From assembly GCA_016926235.1 (NCBI GenBank), contig JAFGOZ010000390.1, positions 101,602 to 165,601 on the forward strand: a stretch of 64,000 nt of DNA, given 5' to 3'. This document shows, piece after piece, positions 56,477 to 64,000 of this stretch. The translations under genes and the position numbers were made by a program. Numbering within the stretch: position 1 is the stretch's first letter; every line of letters begins with the position of its first letter. Under the pieces are notes generated by a model. It was given only the letters and a program-made list of their open reading frames with translations. It had not been told where the DNA came from and did no database searches. The DNA is from Bacteroidales bacterium (GTDB lineage: Bacteria > Bacteroidota > Bacteroidia > Bacteroidales > UBA10428).

Positions 56477-56742
56477 TAGTTTTATAAAGAATATTTTGTT
56501 TCTGGTATAGATTTTAAAGGCCAGGTTTCTGTTGCATTTTAAGAAAAATTGGAGAGTTTTATTTCCTGAATTGAAGAAATTTTTGTATCTTGTAAAGCTA
56601 AAGCAATAGTTTGTTAGATATTTTTACACCTACCCTGTTCATCGGGGCAATATTTTCGTAACTATGGTTGTTTTATTATCTGCGGACATATCTTTCTACA
56701 AGGTAAAAAATTTTATTTTTTAGGAAATTGAATTCGTAGCGT

Positions 56743-57981
56743 ATGATAGATGTTTTATTCAGGAAATTAAGCAGTATATTCTTTATTATTGTTAGCGTAA
56801 CAATACTTATTTCTTGTGAAAAAGAACAGGATCCACTTAATACAACATATTTACAGGACTACAAGTGGATAAATAGCTATAGTTCTGATCAGGTTAAGAC
56901 AAATCTTAACCTTGCATCCCTTTTCTATCCTGAGTTTGACTCTTTATCTTCTATATCTGAATATGGAGTTGATATTTATAAGATTACGTATAAAACGCAT
57001 TTATTGGAAACAGAGTTGAATGCTTCGGGTCTGGTTATTTTCCCGCAGAGTGATGAAGTATTTCCTTTAGTCAGTTTCCAGAATGGAACAAACACGTGTC
57101 ATTACTATGCTCCCAGTGAAAATGCCAATGATCGGTTCTATTCTCTCATATCCATGCTTTCAGGTAGTGGTTATATCCTGACTATTCCGGATTATATTGG
57201 GTTCGGGGATTCTGATAACTATTTACACCCATACATGCACAGGGAATCCAGTAATGATGCAATAATTGATTTACTTAAAGCTGTAAAAGAGTTTATTGAA
57301 GTAAAGAATATTCCATCGAAGCATAACGGAGAATTATACCTGATGGGTTATAGTCAGGGAGGCTGGGCAACTATGTCTGTATTAAATGAGCTGGAAACCT
57401 TTCCTGTTCCGGGTCTTGAACCAAAAGCTGTAATGTGTGGTGCAGGAGCCTATAATCTTATAGAGATGGCAAAGTATATCTTTGCTTTGGATGAATATCC
57501 CAATCCTTTCTTTTTACCTTATTTTGTCGAATCCAGAAGTGAGTTGGGACTGATTTCCGATGACCTGGATTTATATTTTCTGGAACCTTATGCAAGTAAA
57601 ATACCTGACCTGTTTAATGGAGACAAATGTAATAGTGAAATGAATGCTGAATTTACAAAGGTAGTGCCTGATTTATTGACACCTCAATTGATAAGTGGAT
57701 TTGAAGATGATGAAGAGTTTTTGCCATTAAGAGAACAACTTAGACAAAATAGTATACCAGCCTGGAATTCTGCTGCGAAAATTCGAATGTACCATAGTAC
57801 TGGTGACCAAACAATTCCTTTTAGCCAGTCGTATGATTTCTATGAAAAATTATTACAGGCAAGAATTTCAAAAGAGAATATTCATTTAGAACTTGTTAAT
57901 AATGATACGCTTGACCATGGAGATGCAATTATTCCATGGGGAATTGATGCTATCAATTACCTGCAAAGTCTCCAACCCTGA
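56743..57981 (+). CDS. Secreted lipase-like alpha/beta hydrolase, lipoprotein
   Basis: This 412-residue protein has a lipobox ILISC (Cys25) and an alpha/beta-hydrolase domain of the secretory-lipase (LIP) kind. The nucleophile elbow is GYSQGGWAT (Ser204), the oxyanion region is VSFQNGTNTCHYYAPSE, and the C-terminal acid and base are probably the Asp in HSTGDQTIPFSQ and the His in LDHGDAIIPWG. The NGT-type oxyanion segment and the length fit this group. It should be attached to the outer membrane and hydrolyse esters such as lipids. A 266-bp gap precedes it and a riboswitch-controlled gene follows. Confidence 0.88.
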   Translation: MIDVLFRKLSSIFFIIVSVTILISCEKEQDPLNTTYLQDYKWINSYSSDQVKTNLNLASLFYPEFDSLSSISEYGVDIYKITYKTHLLETELNASGLVIFPQSDEVFPLVSFQNGTNTCHYYAPSENANDRFYSLISMLSGSGYILTIPDYIGFGDSDNYLHPYMHRESSNDAIIDLLKAVKEFIEVKNIPSKHNGELYLMGYSQGGWATMSVLNELETFPVPGLEPKAVMCGAGAYNLIEMAKYIFALDEYPNPFFLPYFVESRSELGLISDDLDLYFLEPYASKIPDLFNGDKCNSEMNAEFTKVVPDLLTPQLISGFEDDEEFLPLREQLRQNSIPAWNSAAKIRMYHSTGDQTIPFSQSYDFYEKLLQARISKENIHLELVNNDTLDHGDAIIPWGIDAINYLQSLQP

Positions 57982-58068
57982 CAGGCTATAGGTTTTAATT
58001 CTTCAATGTTTATTTACAGTTACTAAATATCAAACAACGAATAGCTAATAGCTTTTTTTTAAAATTCC

Positions 58069-58099
58069 TTTGATCTTATAGAATCGTGTTATAACTTTG
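58069..58099 (+). promoter_or_regulatory. Promoter of the TPP riboswitch / TonB receptor gene
   Basis: TTTG (58069-58072), 19 nt, TAACTTTG (58092-58099): near-perfect Bacteroidota consensus. The predicted transcript start (~58105) coincides with the 5' end of the riboswitch. Confidence 0.75.
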
Positions 58100-58104
58100 T
58101 AACG

Positions 58105-58202
58105 CTTCTCACTAAGGGGGTGCCTTCACATGAGTGATTAAAGACAGGCTGAGATCATACCCTTAGAACCTGACCCGGGTAATGCCGGCGCAGGGATAGA
58201 AG
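58105..58202 (+). promoter_or_regulatory. TPP riboswitch (THI element)
   Basis: The conserved THI-box core is present in order: GGGGGTGCC, CAGGCTGAGATCATACCCTT, AGAACCTGA, CCGGGTAATGCCGGCG and CAGGGA. The closing stem P1 pairs CTTCT (58105-58109) with AGAAG (58198-58202). This aptamer class binds thiamin pyrophosphate and lowers expression of the downstream gene. The expression platform lies in the ~50 nt before ATG 58253; I see no terminator hairpin there, so control is more likely at translation initiation. Confidence 0.95.
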
Positions 58203-58252
58203 GCAGTACATAATGTGCTGCGAACCGAGTACTAATATAAATTTTATTAAAA

Positions 58253-60661
58253 ATGAAACGTGCCATTTTTGTACTTGCGTTAGTGAGCGCTTTTTTCAAT
58301 TCTTACTCACAGTATTCTATTTCTGGAAAAATCTCCAATGATAAAGGTGAGCCGTTACAAGGGGCGAACGTTATTATCGACGGGTCATTTCAGGGAACCT
58401 ATACTAACCAGCAGGGTGAATTTGACCTGGGATATTTAAAATCAGGTGATTACAAGCTGATCTTTTCCTTCCTGGGATATGAATCACATCATGAGACTAT
58501 TACATTAAATGAGAATATCAACCTGGAAGTTGTTCTTCAAAAGTCGGAGCACATGGCTGATGAAGTGATAATTAGTGGAATTTATGCGGGAGATAAAACA
58601 CCTGTGGCACAAACAATATTATCGAAAGATGATCTTGAAAAGAAAAATCTCGGACAGGATGTCCCATACCTGCTGGCACTTACACCTTCATTGGTCACTA
58701 GTTCAGATGGAGGAACAGGCATAGGTTATACCTCATTACGATTGAGAGGGACAGATATCAACCGTATAAATATTACAATAAACGGGATTCCGCTTAATGA
58801 CCCCATGTCTCATGGTGTGTATTGGGTGGATTTACCTGACTTCGCTTCTTCTGTTGAGAATATACAGATTCAGCGGGGCGTTGGAACCTCATCGAATGGT
58901 GCGGCTGCTTTTGGAGGAAGTATAAACTTACAGACGGATGCGTTGCATGAGGATGCTTATGCAGAAATTGAGGGTGGTTACGGATCATTTAATACTCAAA
59001 AAGCCAGCGTAAAAGCAGGAACTGGTCTTTTAAAGGATAAATTCACCCTTGATACCCGTTTTTCGAAGATTTACTCAGATGGTTTTGTTGACAGGGCTTT
59101 CTCAGATCTCTCTTCTTTTTTCATCTCAGGTGGTTATTACGATGAAAAAAATATTATTAAACTTAACGTTTTTCAGGGTGTTGAGGAAACATATCAGGCA
59201 TGGGGAGGGGTTCCAAAGGCTGCATTGGACACAAACAGGACTTACAATCCCTACAATTATGAAAATGAGATAGACCATTATGAACAAACCCACTTTCAAT
59301 TGTTTTATTCCCGGCAGTTAAATCCTGCATTGTTTCTTAATACAGCATTCCATTGCACACTTGGTGAAGGTTATTATGAACAATACGAGGATGATGATGA
59401 TTATTATGATCAGACATCATTTTCATTTTATGGATTGGAAAATGTGACAATTGGTGATACTACTATTACAAATACCGATTTAATCAGAAGATTATGGATG
59501 GATAATATTTTTTATGGAATTACCTATTCATTAAAATATGAAGCAGGAAGGCTAAACCTTACACTTGGCGGTGGCTGGAATCAATATGATGGCGATTATT
59601 TTGGACGTGTCATCTGGGCACGTTATGCATCAAACAGCGAGATTCGTCATGAATTTTACAGGAATAATGGCACAAAGAAAGACTATAATATGTATGCAAA
59701 AGCTAATTACAGTCTTTCTGACATGATAAATATTTTTGGAGATGTTCAGTATCGCAAAATAGATTTTACAACCAGGGGCGATGATAATGGGCTAACCGGC
59801 CTGGATATTCATGAAGCTTTTAATTTTATAAATCCCAAAGCAGGGATAACAGCTGATATCTCAAATTCACAACAGGCATATTTTTCATTTTCTATTGCTA
59901 ACAGGGAGCCAAACAGGGATAATTTTACCGATGCTATGGCGATGGGGCTTGAAGCACCTGTAAAAGAAACCCTTTACGATTTTGAGCTGGGATATGCCAT
60001 AAGAGGCAATAATTATAAGGTAAATACAAATTTGTATTATATGAATTATAAAAATCAGCTTGTAATGACAGGCGAATTGAACCATGTAGGAATGCCACTT
60101 TTAAGAAATGTAAAAGACAGCTACAGGAGAGGTATAGAGGTGGAAGCAGGATACAAACCAATAAAAAATTTACGTTGGGATGTAAATGCTACTCTTTCTC
60201 AAAATAAGATCAGGAATTTTAATAGTAAGGTAGAATTGTATGACGATCAGACGAACTGGGCCTGGATTGATTATGCAACGGAAACCCTTAAGGAGACTGA
60301 CTTATCATTCTCCCCTTCAATAATTGCTGCAAGTCAATTGTCTTACGAGGTTATTAAAAACCTTGATGTTTCACTCATCACTAAATATGTTGGTAAACAA
60401 TATATTGATAATACCTCAAATGATGACCGTTCCATTGATCCGTATTTTGTTAATAATGTTCAGATTTCATATTCATTATTTGACGTACTGGGTCGTGAAG
60501 TGTTTTTCAATCTTATGGTTAACAATATTCTAGACGAGGAATATGAAACAAATGCATGGGTTTACAGGGCTACCTTCGCTGATGGCAGTGAATATACCGA
60601 TTTCGGATACTACCCTCAGGCAGGTACTAATTTTCTAGGGGGAATAACGGTAAAGTTCTAG
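58253..60661 (+). CDS. TonB-dependent receptor for thiamin (TPP-riboswitch controlled)
   Basis: This 802-residue outer-membrane receptor has a signal peptide (NSYSQ end, ~20), a carboxypeptidase-regulatory domain (~22-105; NDKGEPLQGANVIIDG), a plug (~125-235; TSLRLRGTDINRINITING, VENIQIQRGVGTSSNGAAAFGG) and a 22-strand-type barrel ending in GITVKF. Because a TPP riboswitch lies directly upstream, the substrate is inferred to be thiamin or a thiamin-related compound, as known for such receptors in Bacteroidota. It is a single gene followed by a terminator at 60851. Inner-membrane thiamin transporters are not in the window. Confidence 0.93.
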   Translation: MKRAIFVLALVSAFFNSYSQYSISGKISNDKGEPLQGANVIIDGSFQGTYTNQQGEFDLGYLKSGDYKLIFSFLGYESHHETITLNENINLEVVLQKSEHMADEVIISGIYAGDKTPVAQTILSKDDLEKKNLGQDVPYLLALTPSLVTSSDGGTGIGYTSLRLRGTDINRINITINGIPLNDPMSHGVYWVDLPDFASSVENIQIQRGVGTSSNGAAAFGGSINLQTDALHEDAYAEIEGGYGSFNTQKASVKAGTGLLKDKFTLDTRFSKIYSDGFVDRAFSDLSSFFISGGYYDEKNIIKLNVFQGVEETYQAWGGVPKAALDTNRTYNPYNYENEIDHYEQTHFQLFYSRQLNPALFLNTAFHCTLGEGYYEQYEDDDDYYDQTSFSFYGLENVTIGDTTITNTDLIRRLWMDNIFYGITYSLKYEAGRLNLTLGGGWNQYDGDYFGRVIWARYASNSEIRHEFYRNNGTKKDYNMYAKANYSLSDMINIFGDVQYRKIDFTTRGDDNGLTGLDIHEAFNFINPKAGITADISNSQQAYFSFSIANREPNRDNFTDAMAMGLEAPVKETLYDFELGYAIRGNNYKVNTNLYYMNYKNQLVMTGELNHVGMPLLRNVKDSYRRGIEVEAGYKPIKNLRWDVNATLSQNKIRNFNSKVELYDDQTNWAWIDYATETLKETDLSFSPSIIAASQLSYEVIKNLDVSLITKYVGKQYIDNTSNDDRSIDPYFVNNVQISYSLFDVLGREVFFNLMVNNILDEEYETNAWVYRATFADGSEYTDFGYYPQAGTNFLGGITVKF

Positions 60662-60770
60662 ATATGCTGATATATCTAACTATCTCGTTATTAATAAAAT
60701 AATAAGGTTTTTTAACATTTTTTTTGCAACAAAAGGGCATATTTTACGTTTATATATATACCGACTCAGG

Positions 60771-60812
60771 ACACGGCAAATTCACTCCTTGGAATTTGTC
60801 AGAGCAACGTGT
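60771..60812 (+). other. Stem-loop, possible structured RNA element
   Basis: GGCAAATTC (60775-60783) pairs with GAATTTGTC (60792-60800) across one G-T pair with an 8-nt loop. An outer ACAC/GTGT stem (60771-60774 with 60809-60812) closes over an 8-nt bulge. A terminator follows 40 nt later, so a short RNA ending at ~60880 is possible. No known RNA family is recognised. Confidence 0.45.
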
Positions 60813-60850
60813 TCCTTAAGTTTTAGGTTTTAATTTTTAGGGTTTTTTGG

Positions 60851-60880
60851 CCGGGAGTTTATAAAGCTCCCGGTTTTTTT
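60851..60880 (+). terminator. Rho-independent terminator
   Basis: CCGGGAGTTT (60851-60860), loop ATA, AAGCTCCCGG (60864-60873) with one T-G pair, then seven T (60874-60880). It should end the thiamin-receptor transcript or a short RNA starting between 60680 and 60770. Confidence 0.85.
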
Positions 60881-60893
60881 ATTATACGCACTT

Positions 60894-60998
60894 CATAAAT
60901 AGCTTTATTCTGCGTTGAAGAGATTTTTTAAAATCCTCAAATACGTTTGTATACTCCGGTTTTAATAACTCCCTTCGCCTTGCTTAAAGCAATTTATG
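60894..60998. repeat. 105-bp imperfect palindrome
   Basis: CATAAATAGC (60894-60903) is mirrored by GCAATTTATG (60989-60998), and the interior also pairs. GAAG-GATTTTTTAAAA on the left matches the reverse complement of the right arm (GAAG-GAGTTATTAAAA), and ATAC/GTAT flank the centre near 60946. About two thirds of positions match. It looks like a mobile REP/MITE-like element, but other copies are not in this window. Confidence 0.6.
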
Positions 60999-61050
60999 AA
61001 TCGCTTAGGAGATTAATAAGCTTATGTATGTTTTTGATTGATTATATTGC

Positions 61051-61068
61051 CGTTGGCTTTAGCCAACG
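61051..61068. repeat. Short perfect hairpin (REP-like)
   Basis: CGTTGGC-TTTA-GCCAACG is a 7-bp perfect stem with a 4-nt loop. The core GGCTTTAGCC recurs as AGGCTTTAGCC at about 61090-61100. Such sequences are frequent as dispersed intergenic elements in Bacteroidota. Confidence 0.6.
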
Positions 61069-61132
61069 ACAAAGAAGGAAATATTCCTGAGGCTTTAGCC
61101 ACATCATGTAGTTCCATAAGGACTGAAAGTGC

Positions 61133-61140
61133 TATATTTG
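61133..61140 (+). promoter_or_regulatory. Candidate -7 promoter box for the substrate-binding lipoprotein gene
   Basis: TATATTTG, exact TAnnTTTG, 16 bp before ATG 61157. No good TTTG at the -33 position. Confidence 0.4.
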
Positions 61141-61156
61141 TTTTTTATAATTTTCT

Positions 61157-62821
61157 ATGAGAAGTAACAATCCAAAAAAAAATCTGAGGGCTATACTTTT
61201 TACTTTTTCTATTTTACTATTTAGTTGTTCTAATAAATCAGAGAAGGAAGAAACCCGCACCGTTTTTCGTTATAACGAATCTCAAGGAATAACTTCTTTA
61301 GATCCGGCCTATGCACGAAACCAGGTAATTATATGGCCTGTAAACCAATTGTTTTGTGGATTGGTTCAACTGGGAGACAGCTTAAGTATAAAACCATGCA
61401 TTGCAAAATCGTGGGAGATAATGGAGGATGGGAAATGCTACCGTTTTTATTTACGGGATGATGTGTATTTTCATGACCATGAACTTTTTAAAGAAGGTAA
61501 AGGCAGACGGGTAGTGGCAAGCGACTTTGTGTACAGCCTTAATCGTATCATCGATCCTAAAATAGCATCGCCAGGTACATGGATATTTAATAATGTAGAC
61601 AAGGAGCATCCAAACACTTCAAGTGGATTCTGTGCTCCAAATGATACAGTGTTTGAAATATATCTCAAGCAACCTTTTCCTGCATTTCTGGGTATTCTTA
61701 CAATGCCCTACTGCTTTGTAGTGCCTCAAGAAGTTGTAGATGAATATGGAGATGATTTTGGCAGGAATCCGATAGGTACAGGCCCATTTCAGTTTAAATT
61801 ATGGAAGGATGGGGAGAAATTGGTATTTATTAAAAACCCGCATTACTTTGAGAAGGATGGCAATGGAAATACTCTTCCTTATCTGGATGCAGTAGCTATT
61901 ACCTTTGTGAATGATAAGCAAAGCGAATTTCTTGAGTTTATGAAAGGAAACCTGGACTTCCTTAATAGTGTAAATAAAGCATATAAGGATGATCTGATAA
62001 CACGGGCTGGTAACCTGAATCCAGAGTATGATGACAAAATCATAATGATGAAGACTGAATATTTGAATACAGAATATTTGGGATTTTTATTAGATACCAG
62101 CAAGGAAGCCTCAAAATTAAGTCCGGTAGGGTTAAAAGCCGTGAGACAGGCAATCAATTTCGGATTTGACAGAGCAAAAATGATGAAGTATTTGCGTAAT
62201 AATATTGGTGTCCCGGCACTTAAAGGATTTATCCCAAAAGGGTTACCATCCTATACAGAATCAATTGATGGATACCGCTACGATCCGGATTATGCCCGTA
62301 AGCTTTTGCGGGATGCTGGATATCCCAATGGAGAAGGTCTTTCGACAATAAATCTTACTACCACATCAGATTATCTGGATTTATGCGAATATATTCAGCA
62401 TGAATTGTCTCTTATCGGGATAAAAATTGAAATAGAAGTGAGTACACAGGCAACATACCGTTCAAATTTGGCCGATTCACGTTTGTCATTTTTCAGGGGT
62501 TCATGGATTGCCGATTACCCTGATGCCGAAAATTACCTGGCATTGTTTTATTCGCCTAATTTCTGTCCCGCAGGACCTAACTATACACACTTTAAGAATG
62601 AAGAATTTGACAGGTTATATGAAAAAGCAATGCTTGAGATAAACGAGAATATCAGGCAAGAGTATTACCGGCAGATGAATCAGATTATTTTGGATGAAGC
62701 AGTTGTTGTCCCCTTGTTTTATGACCAGGTAGTACGTTTTACACACAAGAATATTGAAGGTTTGGGGAGCAACCCGCTGAATTTATTGGTTTTAAAAAAT
62801 GTGAAAAAGACAAGTAAATAA
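61157..62821 (+). CDS. Peptide/oligopeptide-type ABC solute-binding lipoprotein (SBP family 5)
   Basis: This 554-residue lipoprotein (lipobox LLFSC, Cys24) is a solute-binding protein of the DppA/OppA family. Recognisable elements are GITSLDPAYARNQVIIWPVN, the SYEIMEDGKCYRFYLRDDV-like segment at ~85-105, VASDFVYSLNRIIDP, NPIGTGPFQFKLW, VRQAINFGFDRAKMMKYL and YYRQMNQIILDEAVVVPLFY. It would bind peptides or other oligomers near the membrane and pass them to a permease. No dpp/opp permease or ATPase genes lie beside it in this window. It is single and convergent with the PfpI-type gene (10 bp between stops). Confidence 0.92.
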   Translation: MRSNNPKKNLRAILFTFSILLFSCSNKSEKEETRTVFRYNESQGITSLDPAYARNQVIIWPVNQLFCGLVQLGDSLSIKPCIAKSWEIMEDGKCYRFYLRDDVYFHDHELFKEGKGRRVVASDFVYSLNRIIDPKIASPGTWIFNNVDKEHPNTSSGFCAPNDTVFEIYLKQPFPAFLGILTMPYCFVVPQEVVDEYGDDFGRNPIGTGPFQFKLWKDGEKLVFIKNPHYFEKDGNGNTLPYLDAVAITFVNDKQSEFLEFMKGNLDFLNSVNKAYKDDLITRAGNLNPEYDDKIIMMKTEYLNTEYLGFLLDTSKEASKLSPVGLKAVRQAINFGFDRAKMMKYLRNNIGVPALKGFIPKGLPSYTESIDGYRYDPDYARKLLRDAGYPNGEGLSTINLTTTSDYLDLCEYIQHELSLIGIKIEIEVSTQATYRSNLADSRLSFFRGSWIADYPDAENYLALFYSPNFCPAGPNYTHFKNEEFDRLYEKAMLEINENIRQEYYRQMNQIILDEAVVVPLFYDQVVRFTHKNIEGLGSNPLNLLVLKNVKKTSK

Positions 62822-62831
62822 GGTCTTTTAA

Positions 62832-63440
62832 TCACGGAATGAACCTCATATACTTTTTTACTAATGCCACATTCTCCTTATCAGTCAGCATTTCTAATAG
62901 TGTAAATGCCACATCAAGTCCTGTTGCAGGGCCTGTTGAGGTGATAATGTTTTTATCCACAACAACTTGTTTATCCTGGACATTAGCGCCCATCTCAGCA
63001 AGTTGTTTTCTTCTATATTCATCCATTAGATCATAGGTTGTGGCATCTCGGTTTGTCAATATCCCGGATTTTCCCAGTGGCATCGCTGCTGCGCAAACAG
63101 CAGCAATCATTTTTTCCTTTTCATTAAATTTTCTAATCAGATCAAGAAAGCGTTCATCATAAGCATCTTCATAAAATCCGGCCTTTTCAAATCCTCCGGG
63201 TATAGCCAATGCGTCAAAATCATCAATATTGACTTGATCGAATTTTAATTCTGGTATCACGGTGAAGTTCCAGGTGCATCGAATTTTTTCTCTCAGGCCT
63301 GTTGTAACAACTTCAACCGGGATGGTACCGAACTCCCGGCTCCATCCAAGAACATCGGTAAATACACCTGCTTCGTATTCTTCAAATCCCTGTGGCAGGA
63401 ATAACAGAACTCGTTTTCTTTTTTCAGTTTTATCAGCCAT
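62832..63440 (-). CDS. DJ-1/PfpI-family protein
   Basis: This 202-residue cytoplasmic protein has the DJ-1 fold: VLLFLPQGFEEYEAGVFTD (Glu20 region), LAIPGGFEKAG, and the reactive nucleophile elbow MIAAVCAAAMPLGKSGIL with Cys116. DJ-1 family members act as protein/nucleotide deglycases, chaperones or hydrolases. The conserved Glu and Cys are present, and the closing His of protease-type members is not clear. A TAnnTTTG box lies on the minus strand at 63457-63464, 17 bp upstream. A link to methylglyoxal detoxification (mgsA is in the window) is possible but not shown. Confidence 0.9.
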   Translation of the reverse strand: MADKTEKRKRVLLFLPQGFEEYEAGVFTDVLGWSREFGTIPVEVVTTGLREKIRCTWNFTVIPELKFDQVNIDDFDALAIPGGFEKAGFYEDAYDERFLDLIRKFNEKEKMIAAVCAAAMPLGKSGILTNRDATTYDLMDEYRRKQLAEMGANVQDKQVVVDKNIITSTGPATGLDVAFTLLEMLTDKENVALVKKYMRFIP

Positions 63441-63456
63441 TTTTGTTATAAAAGAA

Positions 63457-63464
63457 CAAATATA
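63457..63464 (-). promoter_or_regulatory. Candidate -7 promoter box for the DJ-1/PfpI gene
   Basis: The minus strand reads TATATTTG, an exact TAnnTTTG, 17 bp before the start codon. The -33 region does not show a clear TTTG. Confidence 0.4.
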
Positions 63465-63530
63465 GTTTATATGCGATACTATTTCAATAAAAAAGCAGGA
63501 TAAACCGGGTCTTTATAAATTTTGCAGTTA

Positions 63531-63902
63531 TTATTCACTCTCGGTCATTTCTTTTTGTTTCGAAATAAGAATGATCATTCCCAGACGTGCAATAAGAAAT
63601 ACGATCACACCAACCAGCGGGCCAACCAGTGCCATTTTTAACCCGCCTGAAACCATGCTGGGGGTTAGTTCGCCAGAAGCCTGAATGGTGTCAAATGCTT
63701 TTATTAATCCAAGTGTACGGCCTAAAAATCCCCAGGCTACTGCAAACCATGCTACTGAAGAAATTAAAGTCCTGATCTTTTTAGTATTTGCTTTACTCAT
63801 TAGGCCTTTAATAAATAAAGCAATAATAATTACAAGGCAAATAAGAATGGTACAAGAAATCAGTATACCGCCATCTTTTAATATTTCAAATAAATGTTTC
63901 AT
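63531..63902 (-). CDS. Short MotA/TolQ/ExbB-like membrane protein
   Basis: This 123-residue inner-membrane protein has three hydrophobic helices (~10-33, ~47-62, ~86-112). The segment AWGFLGRTLGLIKAFDTIQ matches the ExbB/TolQ core motif (G-x-L-G-T-V-x-G-x-I-x-A-F), and GGLKMALVGPLVGVIVFLIAR matches the second core (G-I-x-x-A-L-x-T-T-x-x-G-L). In proton-channel family members the equivalent region is much longer, so this is a compact form that lacks the extended cytoplasmic part. No exbD/tolR partner is within the window, though its neighbour could lie just beyond the edge. Confidence 0.78.
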   Translation of the reverse strand: MKHLFEILKDGGILISCTILICLVIIIALFIKGLMSKANTKKIRTLISSVAWFAVAWGFLGRTLGLIKAFDTIQASGELTPSMVSGGLKMALVGPLVGVIVFLIARLGMIILISKQKEMTESE

Positions 63903-63937
63903 GATTTGTGATTCAATGTCGTTTAATTAAGAAAACC

Positions 63938-63980
63938 GCCCTGATAAGGGCATTAGCAATAGAGTAGGGCAACGCCCTAC
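63938..63980. repeat. Two adjacent GGGC/GCCC hairpins
   Basis: GCCCT-GATA-AGGGC (63938-63951) is followed by GTAGGGC-AAC-GCCCTAC (63964-63980), both perfect stems. The second has the form of the GTAGGGC...GCCCTAC elements seen in many Bacteroidota intergenic regions. They lie beyond the ExbB-like start codon, so they could belong to a neighbouring transcript. Confidence 0.6.
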
Positions 63981-64000
63981 TAAAATTATTGATTGGTATT

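Larger units (their letters stand above)
60662..61156. other. Intergenic region rich in inverted repeats
   Basis: This 495-bp gap between the thiamin receptor and a peptide-binding lipoprotein gene contains no ORF I would support. It holds a stem-loop at 60771-60812, a strong terminator at 60851-60880, a 105-bp imperfect palindrome at 60894-60998, a short perfect hairpin at 61051-61068 and a promoter box at 61133-61140. Confidence 0.8.

Noticed and set aside
1..64000. CRISPR array, prophage or IS element
   Set aside because: No direct repeats with regular unique spacers, and no transposase, integrase or phage structural genes; the 21-bp array has no spacers.

Overview
This window is chromosomal DNA from a member of the Bacteroidota, most likely an uncultured or environmental Bacteroidales/Marinilabiliales-type organism. 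The evidence is low GC, TonB-dependent receptors carrying carboxypeptidase-regulatory N-domains, TPR-PD40-OmpA envelope proteins, DUF4249 and DUF5777 proteins, a Bacteroidota-type HtpG and MltG, almost no Shine-Dalgarno sequences, and promoters of the TTTG / TAnnTTTG type. I see no rRNA, tRNA, insertion sequence, prophage or CRISPR array. Coding density is high and neighbouring genes on opposite strands often meet with 0-10 bp between their stop codons.

Layout. 1-9.4 kb: housekeeping and stress genes (class-III aminotransferase, HtpG, class-I aminotransferase, a lone CheY-like regulator, M48 protease, methylglyoxal synthase) and a tandemly duplicated SiaB-like GHKL protein. 9.6-18.4 kb: MltG, a large REC + PEP/pyruvate-binding protein placed directly before gdhA, then a run of lipoproteins and envelope proteins (LamG, DUF5777 barrel, YceI, OB-fold). 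18.4-34.4 kb: four TPR-PD40 propeller paralogues that share the N-terminal half but end differently (seven helical repeats plus a membrane anchor; OmpA; nothing; two SPOR domains). Between them lie a GT2/sugar-transferase-like fusion, a TPR protein, a coiled-coil protein, recR and a sodium-solute symporter. 34.4-37.6 kb: acetyltransferase, orphan HsdR-N nuclease-like protein, holA, rhomboid protease, HAD phosphatase. 37.7-43.9 kb: a nutrient-uptake-like operon (TonB receptor, DUF4249 lipoprotein, MG2/plug-like protein, secreted hypothetical). 44.1-47.2 kb: ABC ATPase, 91-aa protein and TolC with no permease, then a small outer-membrane protein. 47.2-57.98 kb: GNAT, beta-helix lipoprotein, EEP-family protein, a 21-bp tandem repeat array, SNF2 helicase, CCA-adding-type nucleotidyltransferase with a CPBP protease, thioredoxin, secreted lipase-like hydrolase. 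58.0-64 kb: a TPP riboswitch controlling a TonB receptor (thiamin uptake), a 495-bp intergenic region rich in inverted repeats, a peptide-type solute-binding lipoprotein, a DJ-1/PfpI protein and a short ExbB/TolQ-like protein.

How the genes work together. The recurring theme is the cell envelope: outer-membrane import (two TonB receptors, one under vitamin control), peptidoglycan processing or binding (MltG, OmpA and SPOR modules), surface polysaccharide (GT2 fusion), and lipoproteins. The most interesting observation is the propeller family at 18.9-34.4 kb. A conserved TPR + PD40 body is joined to alternative C-terminal modules that would place it at peptidoglycan, at denuded (septal) glycan, or in a membrane. 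The 1140-residue member carries a seven-copy ~66-residue helical repeat that I do not recognise. Other points for follow-up are the 21-bp tandem repeat at 50651-50860, the duplicated SiaB-like protein, the REC/PPDK_N protein lacking catalytic domains, and the palindrome-rich DNA at 60.77-61.07 kb.
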